From CAZOZZ01 sp965262425 (GTDB lineage: Bacteria; Acidobacteriota; Terriglobia; 20CM-2-55-15): DNA of 64,000 nt. How positions within the stretch are numbered: the stretch's first letter is position 1; each line of letters starts with the position of its first letter. The notes beneath the pieces were generated by a model, which was not told the DNA's origin, did no database searches, and saw only the letters and a program-made list of their open reading frames with translations. A program made the translations under genes and the position numbers. Positions 16,860-26,546 of this stretch are shown here, one piece after another. The stretch covers positions 4,960,001 through 5,024,000 of the forward strand of contig OZ253536.1 of assembly GCA_965262425.1 (NCBI GenBank), given 5' to 3'.

Positions 16860-18506
16860 TCAGAACTTGATGTGTATGCCACCCTTAAACAGCCTGGGGT
16901 ACTGGGCATGGATAGTCCGGCGGGAACCGAAGGAGGGCTCAAACAGATTCCGGGCATCGACGACAGCCTGGAGTTTCCCCGGGAAGATTTTCCAGTTTGG
17001 CAGATCCTGCGCGATCGTGATGCTCAGGGTTGGATCGTTATATTCGACAAAGCGCTGGTAGGGGTCGATCGCGGCTAGTGAAAAGCCGGAATTCCAGCGG
17101 TAGACCGCCGTCACTGCGGTTTGAGTCAGGTCTATGTCGGTTGTGACCCGGGCGGTGACCACGTGGAAGTTCCGGCGTTCAGCCTCGCGGCGCAGTTCAG
17201 CGGGAGAAATTACGTTCGGGTCGAAGCCAATCGCGCTGGCATAGGTATAGCCCACGCCTGCTTCGAACCCTCTGAACGACCGGTCCGCGTGCACTCGCAC
17301 TCCGGTAGTCGTCGCTCCCTTTCCGTCGAAAATCATGATCGCCCGACGACCGTTATCGGCATTCACGAGAAACGCCTGAGTCCCCAGTTCGTCCCGGAAT
17401 GCCGCGGCCGAAACCAGGAGAAATTCGGACAAAACGTGGGTAGCACCTATTTCGGTGTGTGAATAACGCTCCAACTCGGGAGGGATGTAGACAGTCCGAT
17501 CGAAATATTCCCGCCCCCGAATGGGATCGTCCGTGTCCGCCGGCGCCCGGCGCGAATAGGATACCTTGAGCGTTGTCCTGGCCTCAGGTACCCATGCGGC
17601 GCCAAACTCCGGCCTCAGGTAATTGTGGCTGGTAATACCGTCGGCTCGACCGATGTCCGCCCCATACGAGAACACGAGGTGATCGGACCACTGCAACTGC
17701 TCGCCGTACTGCACCTTGATCTCACGAGATTCCGAACCGTTCGCACCCGCGTTATAAGAAGCTCCCTGGCGCATCTTGACGGCCAGCGACGATTTGTGGT
17801 GGGCGCCGGGTGAAAACTGATACGTGGCTCCAAACCCTCGTGGCTGTCCCGCCGATTCGGTGTACTGGCCCGAAAACGTGACCTGGGACCCGACGGCGAG
17901 GGGGAGGCTGAAGGCGAATTGGGAACCAACGGAATCGGTGGGTCCGTCCGGAGTATCGATCGACCTGGAGTAGAGTTGGAGATAGCCGGACGTTTCAGAA
18001 GCCACCAGAGTCGTCGTCACATCGACTTCGTCCGTGTCATCCTCGACCATGCGGAGAATCGGGCGAGTGGATGCAGCGCTCCGCAACACCCATTTCATTT
18101 CTTCCAGGCTGCCGCGGCGAACACCTCGACGAATGATTTCCATCGCGGTCTGCAGGCTGATCGTCAGGACCGCATTGGTGCCCTCGGTGAGATTTATACC
18201 GGCTGCCACGGCAGGGAGAAAGCGAGGCTTGGTGACCTTGAGGGAATAGTTGCCGGCAAGCAGGTTGGGGATCGAGAAAACCCCGGACCGATCACTGAAA
18301 ACCAGTCGCTCTCGGAAAAGCGCATCGTTATCCTGGACCGCGATCAGGGCACCGATCAGGGGCGCACCCGTGCTGTCCTGAACTCGACCACGAACGCTCG
18401 CCAGCCCATCCGACGCGGTCGCAGTACCCAGAGAAAGCATGCCACAAACACAGAACGACGCAAGTGTCCGCAGTGCCCGTGAAACGGATGGTACGGCTAA
18501 GCGCAT
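16860..18506 (-). CDS. Carboxypeptidase-regulatory-domain outer-membrane barrel protein (TonB-receptor-like)
   Basis: 548 residues. It has a signal peptide (ending near ATAS, about 33), then a CarboxypepD_reg-like Ig fold (about 40-115: VRGRVQDSTGAPLIGALIAV, SDRSGVFSIPNLLAGNYSLKV). The rest is beta-rich, with alternating aromatic strands, ending in phenylalanine (GGIHIKF) as outer-membrane barrels do. The TonB plug domain is not evident and the barrel is short, so it is not a standard TonB transporter. Ten bases downstream of the GWxTD gene on the same strand, so probably co-transcribed with it. Likely role: outer-membrane channel or scaffold. Specificity unknown. Confidence 0.72.
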   Translation of the reverse strand: MRLAVPSVSRALRTLASFCVCGMLSLGTATASDGLASVRGRVQDSTGAPLIGALIAVQDNDALFRERLVFSDRSGVFSIPNLLAGNYSLKVTKPRFLPAVAAGINLTEGTNAVLTISLQTAMEIIRRGVRRGSLEEMKWVLRSAASTRPILRMVEDDTDEVDVTTTLVASETSGYLQLYSRSIDTPDGPTDSVGSQFAFSLPLAVGSQVTFSGQYTESAGQPRGFGATYQFSPGAHHKSSLAVKMRQGASYNAGANGSESREIKVQYGEQLQWSDHLVFSYGADIGRADGITSHNYLRPEFGAAWVPEARTTLKVSYSRRAPADTDDPIRGREYFDRTVYIPPELERYSHTEIGATHVLSEFLLVSAAAFRDELGTQAFLVNADNGRRAIMIFDGKGATTTGVRVHADRSFRGFEAGVGYTYASAIGFDPNVISPAELRREAERRNFHVVTARVTTDIDLTQTAVTAVYRWNSGFSLAAIDPYQRFVEYNDPTLSITIAQDLPNWKIFPGKLQAVVDARNLFEPSFGSRRTIHAQYPRLFKGGIHIKF

Positions 18507-18515
18507 AGAACGTCT

Positions 18516-20132
18516 CTACCGACGACTACCGTCGGTGGCGTCCGCGGACTCCTGAACGACGAACTTGCTGGTCTGGGTAATGATCTCTCCCGACAGGTTG
18601 TCGGTGATTCGCACCCGGATCGAATACTCGCCCGGCTCGAAGTCGGCCAGAGCGAGACTTTTCTTGATCGTCATCTGTTGAGCGGCGCCCGAAAGCTCGT
18701 CGGTGCTTTCTACGAGTTTCCGAACTTCCTGGCCGTCTCGTGTGATCAAGGTTTCAACTGTTGCGGACGGCTTCAAAAGGTTTTCGTCAATCTGCAGATT
18801 GTAGATCTGGATCCAGTAGTTCAGATCGCGGTCCTGCCTGAAGTTCTGCTTGACGCTGGGCCTCACCTTCGAACTTCCCAACACGAACGCCCCGGATCCA
18901 ACCTGCCTCGGAGGCAGAGGCTCGATGAGGTCGGCCAGGATCAGGGAGCTGGCAGCCAACTGCTCCTCCGGAAAACGGGGAACCGCCAGCCGCTGATTGA
19001 TAGTACCCACATTGTCGCTGTGAAGGTCTTTCAATACGAGATCGATCTTGTACAGACCGGGACGCAACGGGATGATTTTCTGCCACACCGAATACCTGGT
19101 CAGAAACTCGGCAAACAGTGCGTCGGGAATATCCAACCGGATCGTGTCTTCAAACGTGGTTGCAACGCGGCCGTTAATTCCGGTCACACGACCGAACACA
19201 TTGATCAGAGATCGATGAATGCCCTGTTCCTGCTGGAAAGCGATGTCTTCATTCTGGATCTGCAATGTCACCGGAGCCAACACACTTTCCTCGGTTACCC
19301 GAACGAAATCGGTACGGACTTCAAACGGCAGCAGATTGTATGAAATGTTGGTCGTGACGATCGTTTCAAGATCCTTGAACTTGATCTCCGGCGGCTTGAA
19401 GGCCTTCGCATAAAGGTCGAGTCGCTCAAACTGGCTGAATCTTTGCAACCCCCCGGACATCTGATTGAGGCCGCGATTCGCCTTGGCCTCGGCCGGGTCG
19501 TCCGACATTTCTTCTTCCAGCGTCAGACCGCCGGTGGGTGTGTTGGCCAGGGCGTCCTTTTCGAAGGGATTCAGCGACAATCGGTACTCACCGGTCATCG
19601 TGGGGTCGACGAACTCGAAATTGACGTCGTTTCCGATCCCATCTATGTAGCGATAAGTCCAGATCTCGAAAGGGTAGGTCGTCGTCGTGCCTCCACCCTC
19701 ATAGAACGGCCGGTCGTAGGTGCCGCCTGACGGGTGGGATTCTTTGCCGTCGGGCTTTCCATGGATGATATAGATCCTCCCACGGTCTGTCTTCCAGCCT
19801 GGCTTACCCGAGGCGAAACGCTCGTTCGCATACGCGATTCTCACGTAGTGGTCTTCGCGGTATTCGTTCCCTATCGTATCGGGCGTCGGGTCGCGGCGAA
19901 GCCAGAACTGCTCGATGAACTGCTCCCGTTCTTCGTCGGTTTGCAACGCCTTGAACGCGGCTTTTTCTTCATCCGTTATGATGAAGGCAACGTCCTGGTC
20001 CAGCCACCGGGCCAACGCCCGATTCGCACGCTCGGCGCGTGCGCTGGCGCTCATGCGGCGCTGGGCTTCACCCGGAAGAGATAGGGCCAGAAATGCGAGC
20101 ACAACAGCCCCTACGACGACTTTGCGATTCAT
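18516..20132 (-). CDS. GWxTD-domain secreted protein
   Basis: 538 residues. A signal peptide MNRKVVVGAVVLAFLALSLPGEA is followed by the GWxTD domain, seen as EQFIEQFWLRRDPTPDT and GKPGWKTDRGRIYIIHGKPD (about 80-140). The C-terminal half is beta-rich and probably Ig-like (YSIRVRITDNLSGE). GWxTD proteins are common in Acidobacteriota and Bacteroidota and their biochemical role is not settled. The linked barrel protein suggests an envelope complex. It is transcribed from a good promoter at 20184-20211. Confidence 0.85.
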   Translation of the reverse strand: MNRKVVVGAVVLAFLALSLPGEAQRRMSASARAERANRALARWLDQDVAFIITDEEKAAFKALQTDEEREQFIEQFWLRRDPTPDTIGNEYREDHYVRIAYANERFASGKPGWKTDRGRIYIIHGKPDGKESHPSGGTYDRPFYEGGGTTTTYPFEIWTYRYIDGIGNDVNFEFVDPTMTGEYRLSLNPFEKDALANTPTGGLTLEEEMSDDPAEAKANRGLNQMSGGLQRFSQFERLDLYAKAFKPPEIKFKDLETIVTTNISYNLLPFEVRTDFVRVTEESVLAPVTLQIQNEDIAFQQEQGIHRSLINVFGRVTGINGRVATTFEDTIRLDIPDALFAEFLTRYSVWQKIIPLRPGLYKIDLVLKDLHSDNVGTINQRLAVPRFPEEQLAASSLILADLIEPLPPRQVGSGAFVLGSSKVRPSVKQNFRQDRDLNYWIQIYNLQIDENLLKPSATVETLITRDGQEVRKLVESTDELSGAAQQMTIKKSLALADFEPGEYSIRVRITDNLSGEIITQTSKFVVQESADATDGSRR

Positions 20133-20183
20133 AACTCACCTCAGATACGCGGATAGAAACCTGTCACTATTAGTAATCAGTTT

Positions 20184-20211
20184 ATGATAGCACTAGCAAG
20201 CTAACAGTCAA
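20184..20211 (-). promoter_or_regulatory. Predicted sigma70 promoter of the GWxTD gene
   Basis: Minus strand TTGACT (20206-20211), 16-bp spacer, TATCAT (20184-20189), about 50 bases before the ATG at 20132. Confidence 0.55.
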
Positions 20212-20346
20212 GGTATTCAATAGTTTTCGGATCGCCACCGGCTGCTAAAATACCTCCGGGCCGCGTCGTCCGATAATAGCGAATCTCCGGACCGCGGTCC
20301 GTGAGCCAGACTACGGAATATAGACGGGCGGACCAAGCAAACGATT

Positions 20347-20814
20347 ATGGAAAAACGAAGCAATCCAGTGTTGCTGGGCGGAGACACGATTTCCGACAGG
20401 GTTCTGCTTTCAGCGGTGGCCGCCTGGTGCGGGGCGATCATCGCCGCTCCGTTATTTGATTCAGGGTTGCTTTACGGTCTCTTCTCTTCCATCTGTCACC
20501 AATACCCGGAACGCAGCTGGTTCTTGTCTGGACAGCCCCTTGCCGTGTGTATCCGGTGTACTTCCATCTATGTTGGCTTTCTGGTTGCGCTCGCTCTTCG
20601 GTTACCACCGCGCACCGGATTTCTACGATTCGCGGTTGTTCTGACGGGGGTCGAGGTCGTGGTTGCGCACATGGTCATCGACATGGAGGTCGTACGCTCG
20701 CTCTCGGGCCTGTTGCTGGGGCTGTCGGCGGGGGGATTCGTCGCCCAGGGTGTTCGCGAACTGGTCGGTCTGCTGGGCCGGATTTCCCGGAGGGATTCGT
20801 TTGAAAACGTGTAA
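20347..20814 (+). CDS. DUF2085 integral membrane protein
   Basis: 155 residues with four predicted membrane helices. The DUF2085 signature is clear: SSICHQYPERSWFLSGQPLA followed by VCIRCTSIYVG, with conserved Cys and His that could bind metal or haem. The function is not established. The zinc-ribbon gene downstream begins at TTG 20801 inside its last codons, so the two are translationally coupled. Confidence 0.85.
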   Translation: MEKRSNPVLLGGDTISDRVLLSAVAAWCGAIIAAPLFDSGLLYGLFSSICHQYPERSWFLSGQPLAVCIRCTSIYVGFLVALALRLPPRTGFLRFAVVLTGVEVVVAHMVIDMEVVRSLSGLLLGLSAGGFVAQGVRELVGLLGRISRRDSFENV

Positions 20815-21430
20815 GCAATGCAGCGTCACGCTCGCCGACCAGGCCCAGTACTGCATGCAGTGCGGCACGCCGGTCGAACCGGAAGTTCCAGTACAGGTTG
20901 GAGAAACGGCGACGGATTTCATCCAACCGGCTTTGGTCGGCGGGGCTGCTCTGGGCATCCTTTCCTCCCTTCCGATGGTGAACATCGGTAACTGTATTTG
21001 TTGCATGTGGGTTGTAGGAGGCGGGGCGCTCGCCGCGTGGATGCTGACCAAGCAGCGTCCCGAAGGCACAACGGTAGTGAGTTACGGGGACGGCGCCTTT
21101 GTAGGAGTGCTCAGCGGGTTGTTCGGCGCGATCATCGCAACCATCGTCTCGCTACCCCTTCGACTGATCGCTCGAGAGGCACTGGGTTCCCAGCGGGCGG
21201 AGTTTGAAGAACTGCTGAACGAATTCCCGGAATTGACAGGCTTTATGCGGGACTTGCTGCTTCGCCTCGTCTCGCCTGAGATCTCCTTCGTCACCGTTCT
21301 GGCGACGTTCTTCGTGAACCTGATCACGTTCTCGCTGTTCGCGATGATTGGCGGGATCCTTTTCGTTGCGATTACCGGTCGAAAAGGGCAAGCCCCGGCG
21401 GGAGCCACATCTCAGGGTCCGCAGGGTTGA
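20801..21430 (+). CDS. Zinc-ribbon membrane protein
   Basis: About 209 residues from TTG 20801, chosen because GGAGGG lies 6 bases upstream and the protein then starts directly with a zinc ribbon (CKQCSVTLADQAQYCMQCG: CxxC-x10-CxxC). At least three membrane stretches follow (GGAALGILSSLPMVNIG..., GAFVGVLSGLFGAIIATIV, FVNLITFSLFAMIGGILFVA). A membrane protein with a cytoplasmic zinc ribbon, of unknown function. An upstream extension in the same frame exists but overlaps DUF2085 deeply and is unlikely. Confidence 0.75.
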   Translation: MKTCKQCSVTLADQAQYCMQCGTPVEPEVPVQVGETATDFIQPALVGGAALGILSSLPMVNIGNCICCMWVVGGGALAAWMLTKQRPEGTTVVSYGDGAFVGVLSGLFGAIIATIVSLPLRLIAREALGSQRAEFEELLNEFPELTGFMRDLLLRLVSPEISFVTVLATFFVNLITFSLFAMIGGILFVAITGRKGQAPAGATSQGPQG

Positions 21431-21438
21431 GCCAGCAG

Positions 21439-21458
21439 CTTGGAGCCTGCGCGGCAAG
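21439..21458. repeat. Miniature repeat, copy 4 (terminal fragment)
   Basis: CTTGGAGCCTGCGCGGCAAG matches the 22-bp end of the repeat, with CTTG in place of CTAG. Only the tip is present. It lies between the convergent zinc-ribbon and groEL genes. Confidence 0.6.
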
Positions 21459-21499
21459 GGCCCGGGTTGCCTCACGCTGATCGCTCAACCCCGGTCGGG

Positions 21500-23125
21500 T
21501 TAATCGAATTCGTCGCCGCCGGGCATGGCCACGGCCTTCTTTTCGGGTAGGTCGGCGATGGCGGCCTCAGTCGTGATGAGCAGGCCGGCGACCGATGCCG
21601 CGTTCTGCAGGGCGACACGGACCACCTTTGTCGGGTCGATCACGCCTGCAGCGACCAGATCTCCATATTCCGACGTCTGAGCGTTGTAACCGAAGCGGGG
21701 GTCCTCTTCGGATTTTACCCGGCCCACCACGATCGCACCTTCGACGGCGGCGTTGGCGGAAATGATCCGTAGCGGTTCTTCCAGAGCGTCCCGAAGGATT
21801 TGGGCGCCGGTCTTCCGGTCTCCTTCAAGTCCTTCCGAATACTTGTCAACCAGTGGTTGACAGCGTATCAAAGCGGTACCTCCACCGGGCACAACACCTT
21901 CCTCCTCCGCGGCCCGGGTGGCGTGTAAGGCGTCCTCGACGCGGGCCTTGAATTCCTTCATCTCGGTCTCTGTGTGGGCGCCCACGCGGATTATCGCCAC
22001 GCCGCCCGATAACTTCGCCAGGCGTTCATGGAGTTTCTCACGATCGTACTCTGAATCGGTTTGCTCTATCTGCAGACGGATTTCTTTGATCCGGCCCTCA
22101 ATCGCGGCACGTTTCCCCTTCCCCTCGACGATGGTCGTGTTGTCTTTGTCCACAACCACGCGCTTTGCCTGACCGAGATCGGCCAGGCCGATGTTGTCGA
22201 CGCTGATTCCCAGGTCCTCTGTAATTGCACGGCCACCGGTCAGCGCTGCGATATCGCCCATGATGGCCTTGCGTCGATCACCAAAAGCGGGCGCCTTGAC
22301 GGCCACCGTGGAAACGGTCCCCCGAATCTTGTTGACGACCAGCGTCGCCAACCCTTCACCTTCGATGTCTTCGGAGATCAGGAGCAACGGCCGACCTTCC
22401 TTCGCGACCATTTCCATCACGGCAACCAGATCCTTGACGAGGGAGAATTTTTTCTCGCGAACCAGAATGTAGGGGTTCTCGAGCACCGCTTCCATCCGTT
22501 CGGGGTCGGTGACAAAGTACGGCGACAGATACCCCCGATCGAACTGCATGCCCTCGACAAACTCCAGCTCAGTTTCGATCGACTTGGCTTCTTCTACAGT
22601 GATGACCCCGTCCTTGCCGACCTGCTCCATGGCCGCGGCGATCAATTCGCCGATTCTCTCGTCGTTGTTTGCGGAGATGGCGGCCACCTGTTTCTGTTCG
22701 GCATGATCCTTCACAGGTTTGGATGCTTTTTCCAGACCCGCAACAACCACTTTGACCGCGCCGTCGATGCCACGCTTCAGATCCATTGGATTCGCCCCGG
22801 CCACAACGTTCTTGATGCCACGCTTGTAAATCGCCTGCGCCAGCACGGTCGCGGTCGTCGTGCCGTCCCCGGTGATGTCACTGGTCTTGCTGGCGACCTC
22901 GCGGACCATCTGGGCACCCATATTCTCGTACCGGTTCGCGAGGTCAATCTCTTTGGCAACCGTCACACCGTCTTTCGTAATAGTCGGCGACCCGAACTTG
23001 CGATCCAGTACCACGTTCCGACCCTTGGGTCCCAGGGTCACTTTCACCGTGTCGGTAAGGGTGCTCAGCCCTATCAGGATCTTGGAACGGGCCTCATCAC
23101 GAAAGATCAACTCTTTTGCAGGCAT
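21500..23125 (-). CDS. groEL: Chaperonin GroEL
   Basis: 541 residues from ATG 23125, preceded by GAGGAG. Diagnostic segments are DTVKVTLGPKGRNVVLD, TITKDGVTVAKEI, ITGDGTTTATVLAQAI and EEEGVVPGGGTALIR, with the catalytic Asp in GDGTTT. The tail ends MPGGDEFD without the Gly-Gly-Met repeat of many GroELs. It is a 14-mer ATP-driven folding chamber in the cytoplasm. No groES is adjacent, so either a second groESL locus exists or groES is elsewhere. A perfect CIRCE operator lies 42-68 bases upstream, implying HrcA repression. clpB and hsp20 lie upstream on the same strand. Confidence 0.98.
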   Translation of the reverse strand: MPAKELIFRDEARSKILIGLSTLTDTVKVTLGPKGRNVVLDRKFGSPTITKDGVTVAKEIDLANRYENMGAQMVREVASKTSDITGDGTTTATVLAQAIYKRGIKNVVAGANPMDLKRGIDGAVKVVVAGLEKASKPVKDHAEQKQVAAISANNDERIGELIAAAMEQVGKDGVITVEEAKSIETELEFVEGMQFDRGYLSPYFVTDPERMEAVLENPYILVREKKFSLVKDLVAVMEMVAKEGRPLLLISEDIEGEGLATLVVNKIRGTVSTVAVKAPAFGDRRKAIMGDIAALTGGRAITEDLGISVDNIGLADLGQAKRVVVDKDNTTIVEGKGKRAAIEGRIKEIRLQIEQTDSEYDREKLHERLAKLSGGVAIIRVGAHTETEMKEFKARVEDALHATRAAEEEGVVPGGGTALIRCQPLVDKYSEGLEGDRKTGAQILRDALEEPLRIISANAAVEGAIVVGRVKSEEDPRFGYNAQTSEYGDLVAAGVIDPTKVVRVALQNAASVAGLLITTEAAIADLPEKKAVAMPGGDEFD

Positions 23126-23166
23126 CTGAATCTCCTCATTGTTGTCAAAAACGAAGGATGACGGTA

Positions 23167-23193
23167 TTAGCACTCATATAACGCGAGTGCTAA
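23167..23193. promoter_or_regulatory. CIRCE operator (HrcA binding site)
   Basis: TTAGCACTC-N9-GAGTGCTAA, an exact match to the CIRCE consensus, upstream of groEL and downstream of clpB. Confidence 0.97.
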
Positions 23194-23213
23194 TCTTACC
23201 GGAACGTTGAGGA

Positions 23214-23231
23214 AGTGGCCAGTGGTCAGTT
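23214..23231. repeat. Short dispersed repeat AGTGGCCAGTGGTCAGTT
   Basis: The identical 18-mer occurs at 55771-55788, with an inverted partial copy at 55935-55947. Intergenic between clpB and groEL. Confidence 0.6.
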
Positions 23232-23259
23232 TGGGGGCAACCCAACGCAACGTCTTGCC

Positions 23260-25827
23260 CTATGGAACGACCGGCAGGTTGCTGAAAACCAGTTCGTGCG
23301 AGGGGCCGGCGTCGGCGACAACATGAGCTCCTGCCACAATTTCGGACCGCAGTAGTTTCAGGGCGAGGGGGTCGGACACCAGGCGCTGGATGGCTCTCTT
23401 CAGCGGCCGGGCGCCGAAAGCGGGGTCATAGCCCTCGCGGAAGAGAAGTTCCCGCGCTTCGGGCGTGAGTTCGAGCGTGACTTTTCGCCCTTCCAGATGC
23501 GCCCGCAACACGGCCAGTTGAATGTCGATGATCTGAACGATCTCGTCGCTGCCCAGGCTGTGAAAACGGATAATGTCGTCGATCCTGTTCAGGAATTCCG
23601 GCTTGAACTGGGCCTGGAGAGCCTGTCTGACTTCAGAATCGTCGCCGGCGGTAGCGAGGTTGGAGGTCATGATCAGGACCGTGTTCTTGAAATCCACCGT
23701 GCGGCCTTTGCCGTCGGTCAGACGTCCGTCATCGAATATCTGCAACAGGATGTTCCAGACCTCGGAATGCGCTTTTTCGATCTCGTCGAAAAGGACGACC
23801 GAATATGGCCGGCGCCGCACGTTCTCTGTCAGGTAGCCACCTTCCTCGTATCCAACATAGCCCGGAGGGGCGCCAATCAACCGCGACACTGAATGCTTTT
23901 CCATGTATTCAGACATGTCGACGCGGACGATGTTGCGCTCGTCGTCAAAAAGAAATTCAGCCAACGCCCGCGCGGTCTCGGTCTTTCCGACTCCGGTCGG
24001 TCCGAGAAACAGAAACACGCCGATCGGTCGATCCGAATCCTGTAAGCCGGCTCGAGACCGGCGAATCGCGTTCGAGACGGCAGCCAGACCCTCTCGTTGC
24101 CCCACAACGCGCCGGGCGAGCAGATCTTCCATATGGATCAATTTTTCGATGTCGCTTTCCAGCATCTTGCTGACCGGGATACCCGTCCACTTTGCAACGA
24201 TGCGGGCGACGTCTTCCTCGTCCACCTCTTCTTTGAGCATCCGATGGGCCTGCTCGTGACGCTCGAGATGGAGGTTCGCATCCTCAAGCTGCTGCTCGAG
24301 TTCACGCAACCGTCCGTATCGAATCTCGGCCACCTTCGTCAAATCCCCATCCCGCTCGGCATGGTGTTCCTCGATGCGGGCTCGTTCCATCTGCTCTTTG
24401 AGGGATCGGATGGCCTGGATGCCCTCCTTCTCCGACTGCCAGCCTATCTTCATCCGGCCGGATTGCTCGCGGAGGTCGCCGAGTTCTCGTTCGAGCTCGG
24501 TCAGACGATCCAGGGAGGCGGTGTCATCTTCCTTTGCGAGGGCCTGTCGCTCAATTTCGAGCTGAACGATCGACCGCTCGACCTGGTCGATTTCAACGGG
24601 CATCGAGTCGATCTGCATTCGGAGGCTCGCCGCGGCTTCGTCGATCAGGTCGATCGCTTTGTCGGGCAGGAACCGATCGCTGATGTACCTGTGGGATAGC
24701 AGGGCCGCCGCCAGGATGGCGGAGTCCTTGATCCGGACGCCGTGGTGGACTTCATAACGTTCCTTGAGGCCACGGAGAATGGAGATGGCGTCTTCCGGGT
24801 TGGGCTCCACTACAAGAACCTTCTGGAAACGGCGCTCCAAGGCCTTGTCCTTCTCGATGTACTTCTGAAATTCGTTCAGCGTCGTGGCGCCAATGCAACG
24901 CAGGTCTCCACGTGCAAGGGCGGGTTTCAGCATGTTCGACGCATCCATCGACCCTTCGCCCCCGCCGGCGCCGACCAGTGTGTGGAGTTCGTCAATGAAA
25001 AGGACAATCTCTCCGTTCGATTCTTCGATTTCTTTCAGAAATGCTTTCAGCCGGTCTTCAAACTCCCCGCGATACTTCGCCCCGGCGATCATCGTTCCCA
25101 GGTCGAGCGAAACGATGCGCTTGTTCCGAAGCGATTCAGGGACGTCTCCGGCAACCACCCGCTGGGCCAGGCCTTCGACGATAGCCGTCTTGCCCACGCC
25201 GGGCTCGCCAATCAAAACCGGGTTGTTTTTTGTTCGGCGGGACAGGACCTGAATGACGCGGCGGACCTCTTCATCGCGGCCGATCACCGGATCGAGCTTA
25301 CTCATGCGAGCAAGCTCGGTCAGGTCCTGGGAGTATCGCTCCAGCGCCTGGTACTTCTCTTCGGGACTTTGATCCGTGACTTTCTGGGTGCCCCGGATGG
25401 ACACGAGCACCGTGAGGACGGCGTCCTTGTTCACGCCGTGTGCGGATAACAATCGGGCAACTTCTTCGCCCTTGGCGACACTCATCGCGATCAGGATGTG
25501 CTCGGTGCTGACGTATTGATCCTTGAACTGGGCCGCTTCGGTCAGGGAAGCGTCGAGGATGCGGACCAGCGGATCGGAAAGCTGGGCTTCGGCCCGAGAT
25601 TCGAGTTTGGGTAAATTTCCGATCAAAGTCGCCAGGCTTTCGGCAAGGGTTGGAATGTCCGCGCCAAGCTTCTGCAGAATGGGCAACACGACCCCGTCCT
25701 TCTGTTTGACCAGGGCCCACAGCAGGTGTTCGGGCTGCACCTGGGAGTTCTGACGTTCCTCCGCATGCGTCCGGGCGGCCTGGAGGGCCTCCTGGGCTTT
25801 CAAAGTGAATTTGTCAAAACGAATCAT
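23260..25827 (-). CDS. clpB: ClpB disaggregase
   Basis: 855 residues, normal length. The Clp N-domain covers about 1-150. AAA-1 has Walker A GEPGVGKTAIVEGL and Walker B VLFIDELHTLVGAG. The middle coiled-coil domain (about 400-525), which distinguishes ClpB from ClpA/C, is present. AAA-2 has Walker A GPTGVGKTETARAL and VVLFDEIEKAH, and the D2 tail ends GARPLKRAIQRLVSDPLA. It extracts proteins from aggregates together with DnaK. It follows hsp20 by 11 bases, so the two form one heat-shock operon. Confidence 0.98.
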   Translation of the reverse strand: MIRFDKFTLKAQEALQAARTHAEERQNSQVQPEHLLWALVKQKDGVVLPILQKLGADIPTLAESLATLIGNLPKLESRAEAQLSDPLVRILDASLTEAAQFKDQYVSTEHILIAMSVAKGEEVARLLSAHGVNKDAVLTVLVSIRGTQKVTDQSPEEKYQALERYSQDLTELARMSKLDPVIGRDEEVRRVIQVLSRRTKNNPVLIGEPGVGKTAIVEGLAQRVVAGDVPESLRNKRIVSLDLGTMIAGAKYRGEFEDRLKAFLKEIEESNGEIVLFIDELHTLVGAGGGEGSMDASNMLKPALARGDLRCIGATTLNEFQKYIEKDKALERRFQKVLVVEPNPEDAISILRGLKERYEVHHGVRIKDSAILAAALLSHRYISDRFLPDKAIDLIDEAAASLRMQIDSMPVEIDQVERSIVQLEIERQALAKEDDTASLDRLTELERELGDLREQSGRMKIGWQSEKEGIQAIRSLKEQMERARIEEHHAERDGDLTKVAEIRYGRLRELEQQLEDANLHLERHEQAHRMLKEEVDEEDVARIVAKWTGIPVSKMLESDIEKLIHMEDLLARRVVGQREGLAAVSNAIRRSRAGLQDSDRPIGVFLFLGPTGVGKTETARALAEFLFDDERNIVRVDMSEYMEKHSVSRLIGAPPGYVGYEEGGYLTENVRRRPYSVVLFDEIEKAHSEVWNILLQIFDDGRLTDGKGRTVDFKNTVLIMTSNLATAGDDSEVRQALQAQFKPEFLNRIDDIIRFHSLGSDEIVQIIDIQLAVLRAHLEGRKVTLELTPEARELLFREGYDPAFGARPLKRAIQRLVSDPLALKLLRSEIVAGAHVVADAGPSHELVFSNLPVVP

Positions 25828-25838
25828 CTGTTCGCTGG

Positions 25839-26285
25839 TTACTCACTCGTGATGTTGATCTGCTTGGCGCGGGCCTTTTCCTTTTTCGGCAGGATGATGG
25901 CCAGAACGCCTTCCTTGTAGTCGGCCTGGATCTTCTTCTCGTCGACCATTGCCGGTATGGAAAACGCCCTGCTGAAACTTCCGTAGGACCGCTCGATGCG
26001 ATGGTAGTTTTCGTCCTTTCCTTCCTTTTCGAAACGGCGCTCTCCCTTTAGAGTCAGCACGTTGTTCTCCAGGGTCAACTCGATATCCTTCCGCTCCATG
26101 CCCGGCACTTCCGCCTGCACGATGATCTCACTCTCGGTTTCGTATATGTCGACAGCCGGGCTCCAGGAAGTCGTGGCGGAAGGCTCGTCGGCTCGCCAAC
26201 CCCGATTCGCGTCCTCGAACAGCCGATTCATGCGCTCCTGGAGCGAGTTCAGGTCTCGGAAGGGATCCCATCGATTGACAGCCAT
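25839..26285 (-). CDS. Small heat-shock protein, Hsp20/alpha-crystallin family
   Basis: 148 residues. The alpha-crystallin domain (about 40-135) contains IIVQAEVPGMERKDIELTLENN, and the C-terminal A-x-x-x-G-V-L motif is ADYKEGVLAIILPK. It holds unfolding proteins for later rescue, fitting the clpB gene 11 bases downstream. GGAGGT precedes the ATG. TTGACA lies 42-47 bases upstream on the minus strand, but no clear -10 was found. Confidence 0.96.
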   Translation of the reverse strand: MAVNRWDPFRDLNSLQERMNRLFEDANRGWRADEPSATTSWSPAVDIYETESEIIVQAEVPGMERKDIELTLENNVLTLKGERRFEKEGKDENYHRIERSYGSFSRAFSIPAMVDEKKIQADYKEGVLAIILPKKEKARAKQINITSE

Positions 26286-26546
26286 CGCTAACCTCCATAA
26301 CTTAGTCAGTATTCATAATAAAACGTTGTCAATATTGCGCGTCGCCTTATCGATCATCGGCAATGGTTCCCGCTTTCATTGGGTCGTGTAATAACTAACG
26401 GATGCTTGCAATCCGTTTCCGTTCCCCACGCGAGCCCGTCCTGACGCCTGGCGATCCCGGGGCCGACGTGAGGGTCCTCTCAACCTGCTATCATTCCCCG
26501 CGTGGGCGAGACGTCTGACGAACAGGTTGTGGAGAGGCCGAAACCG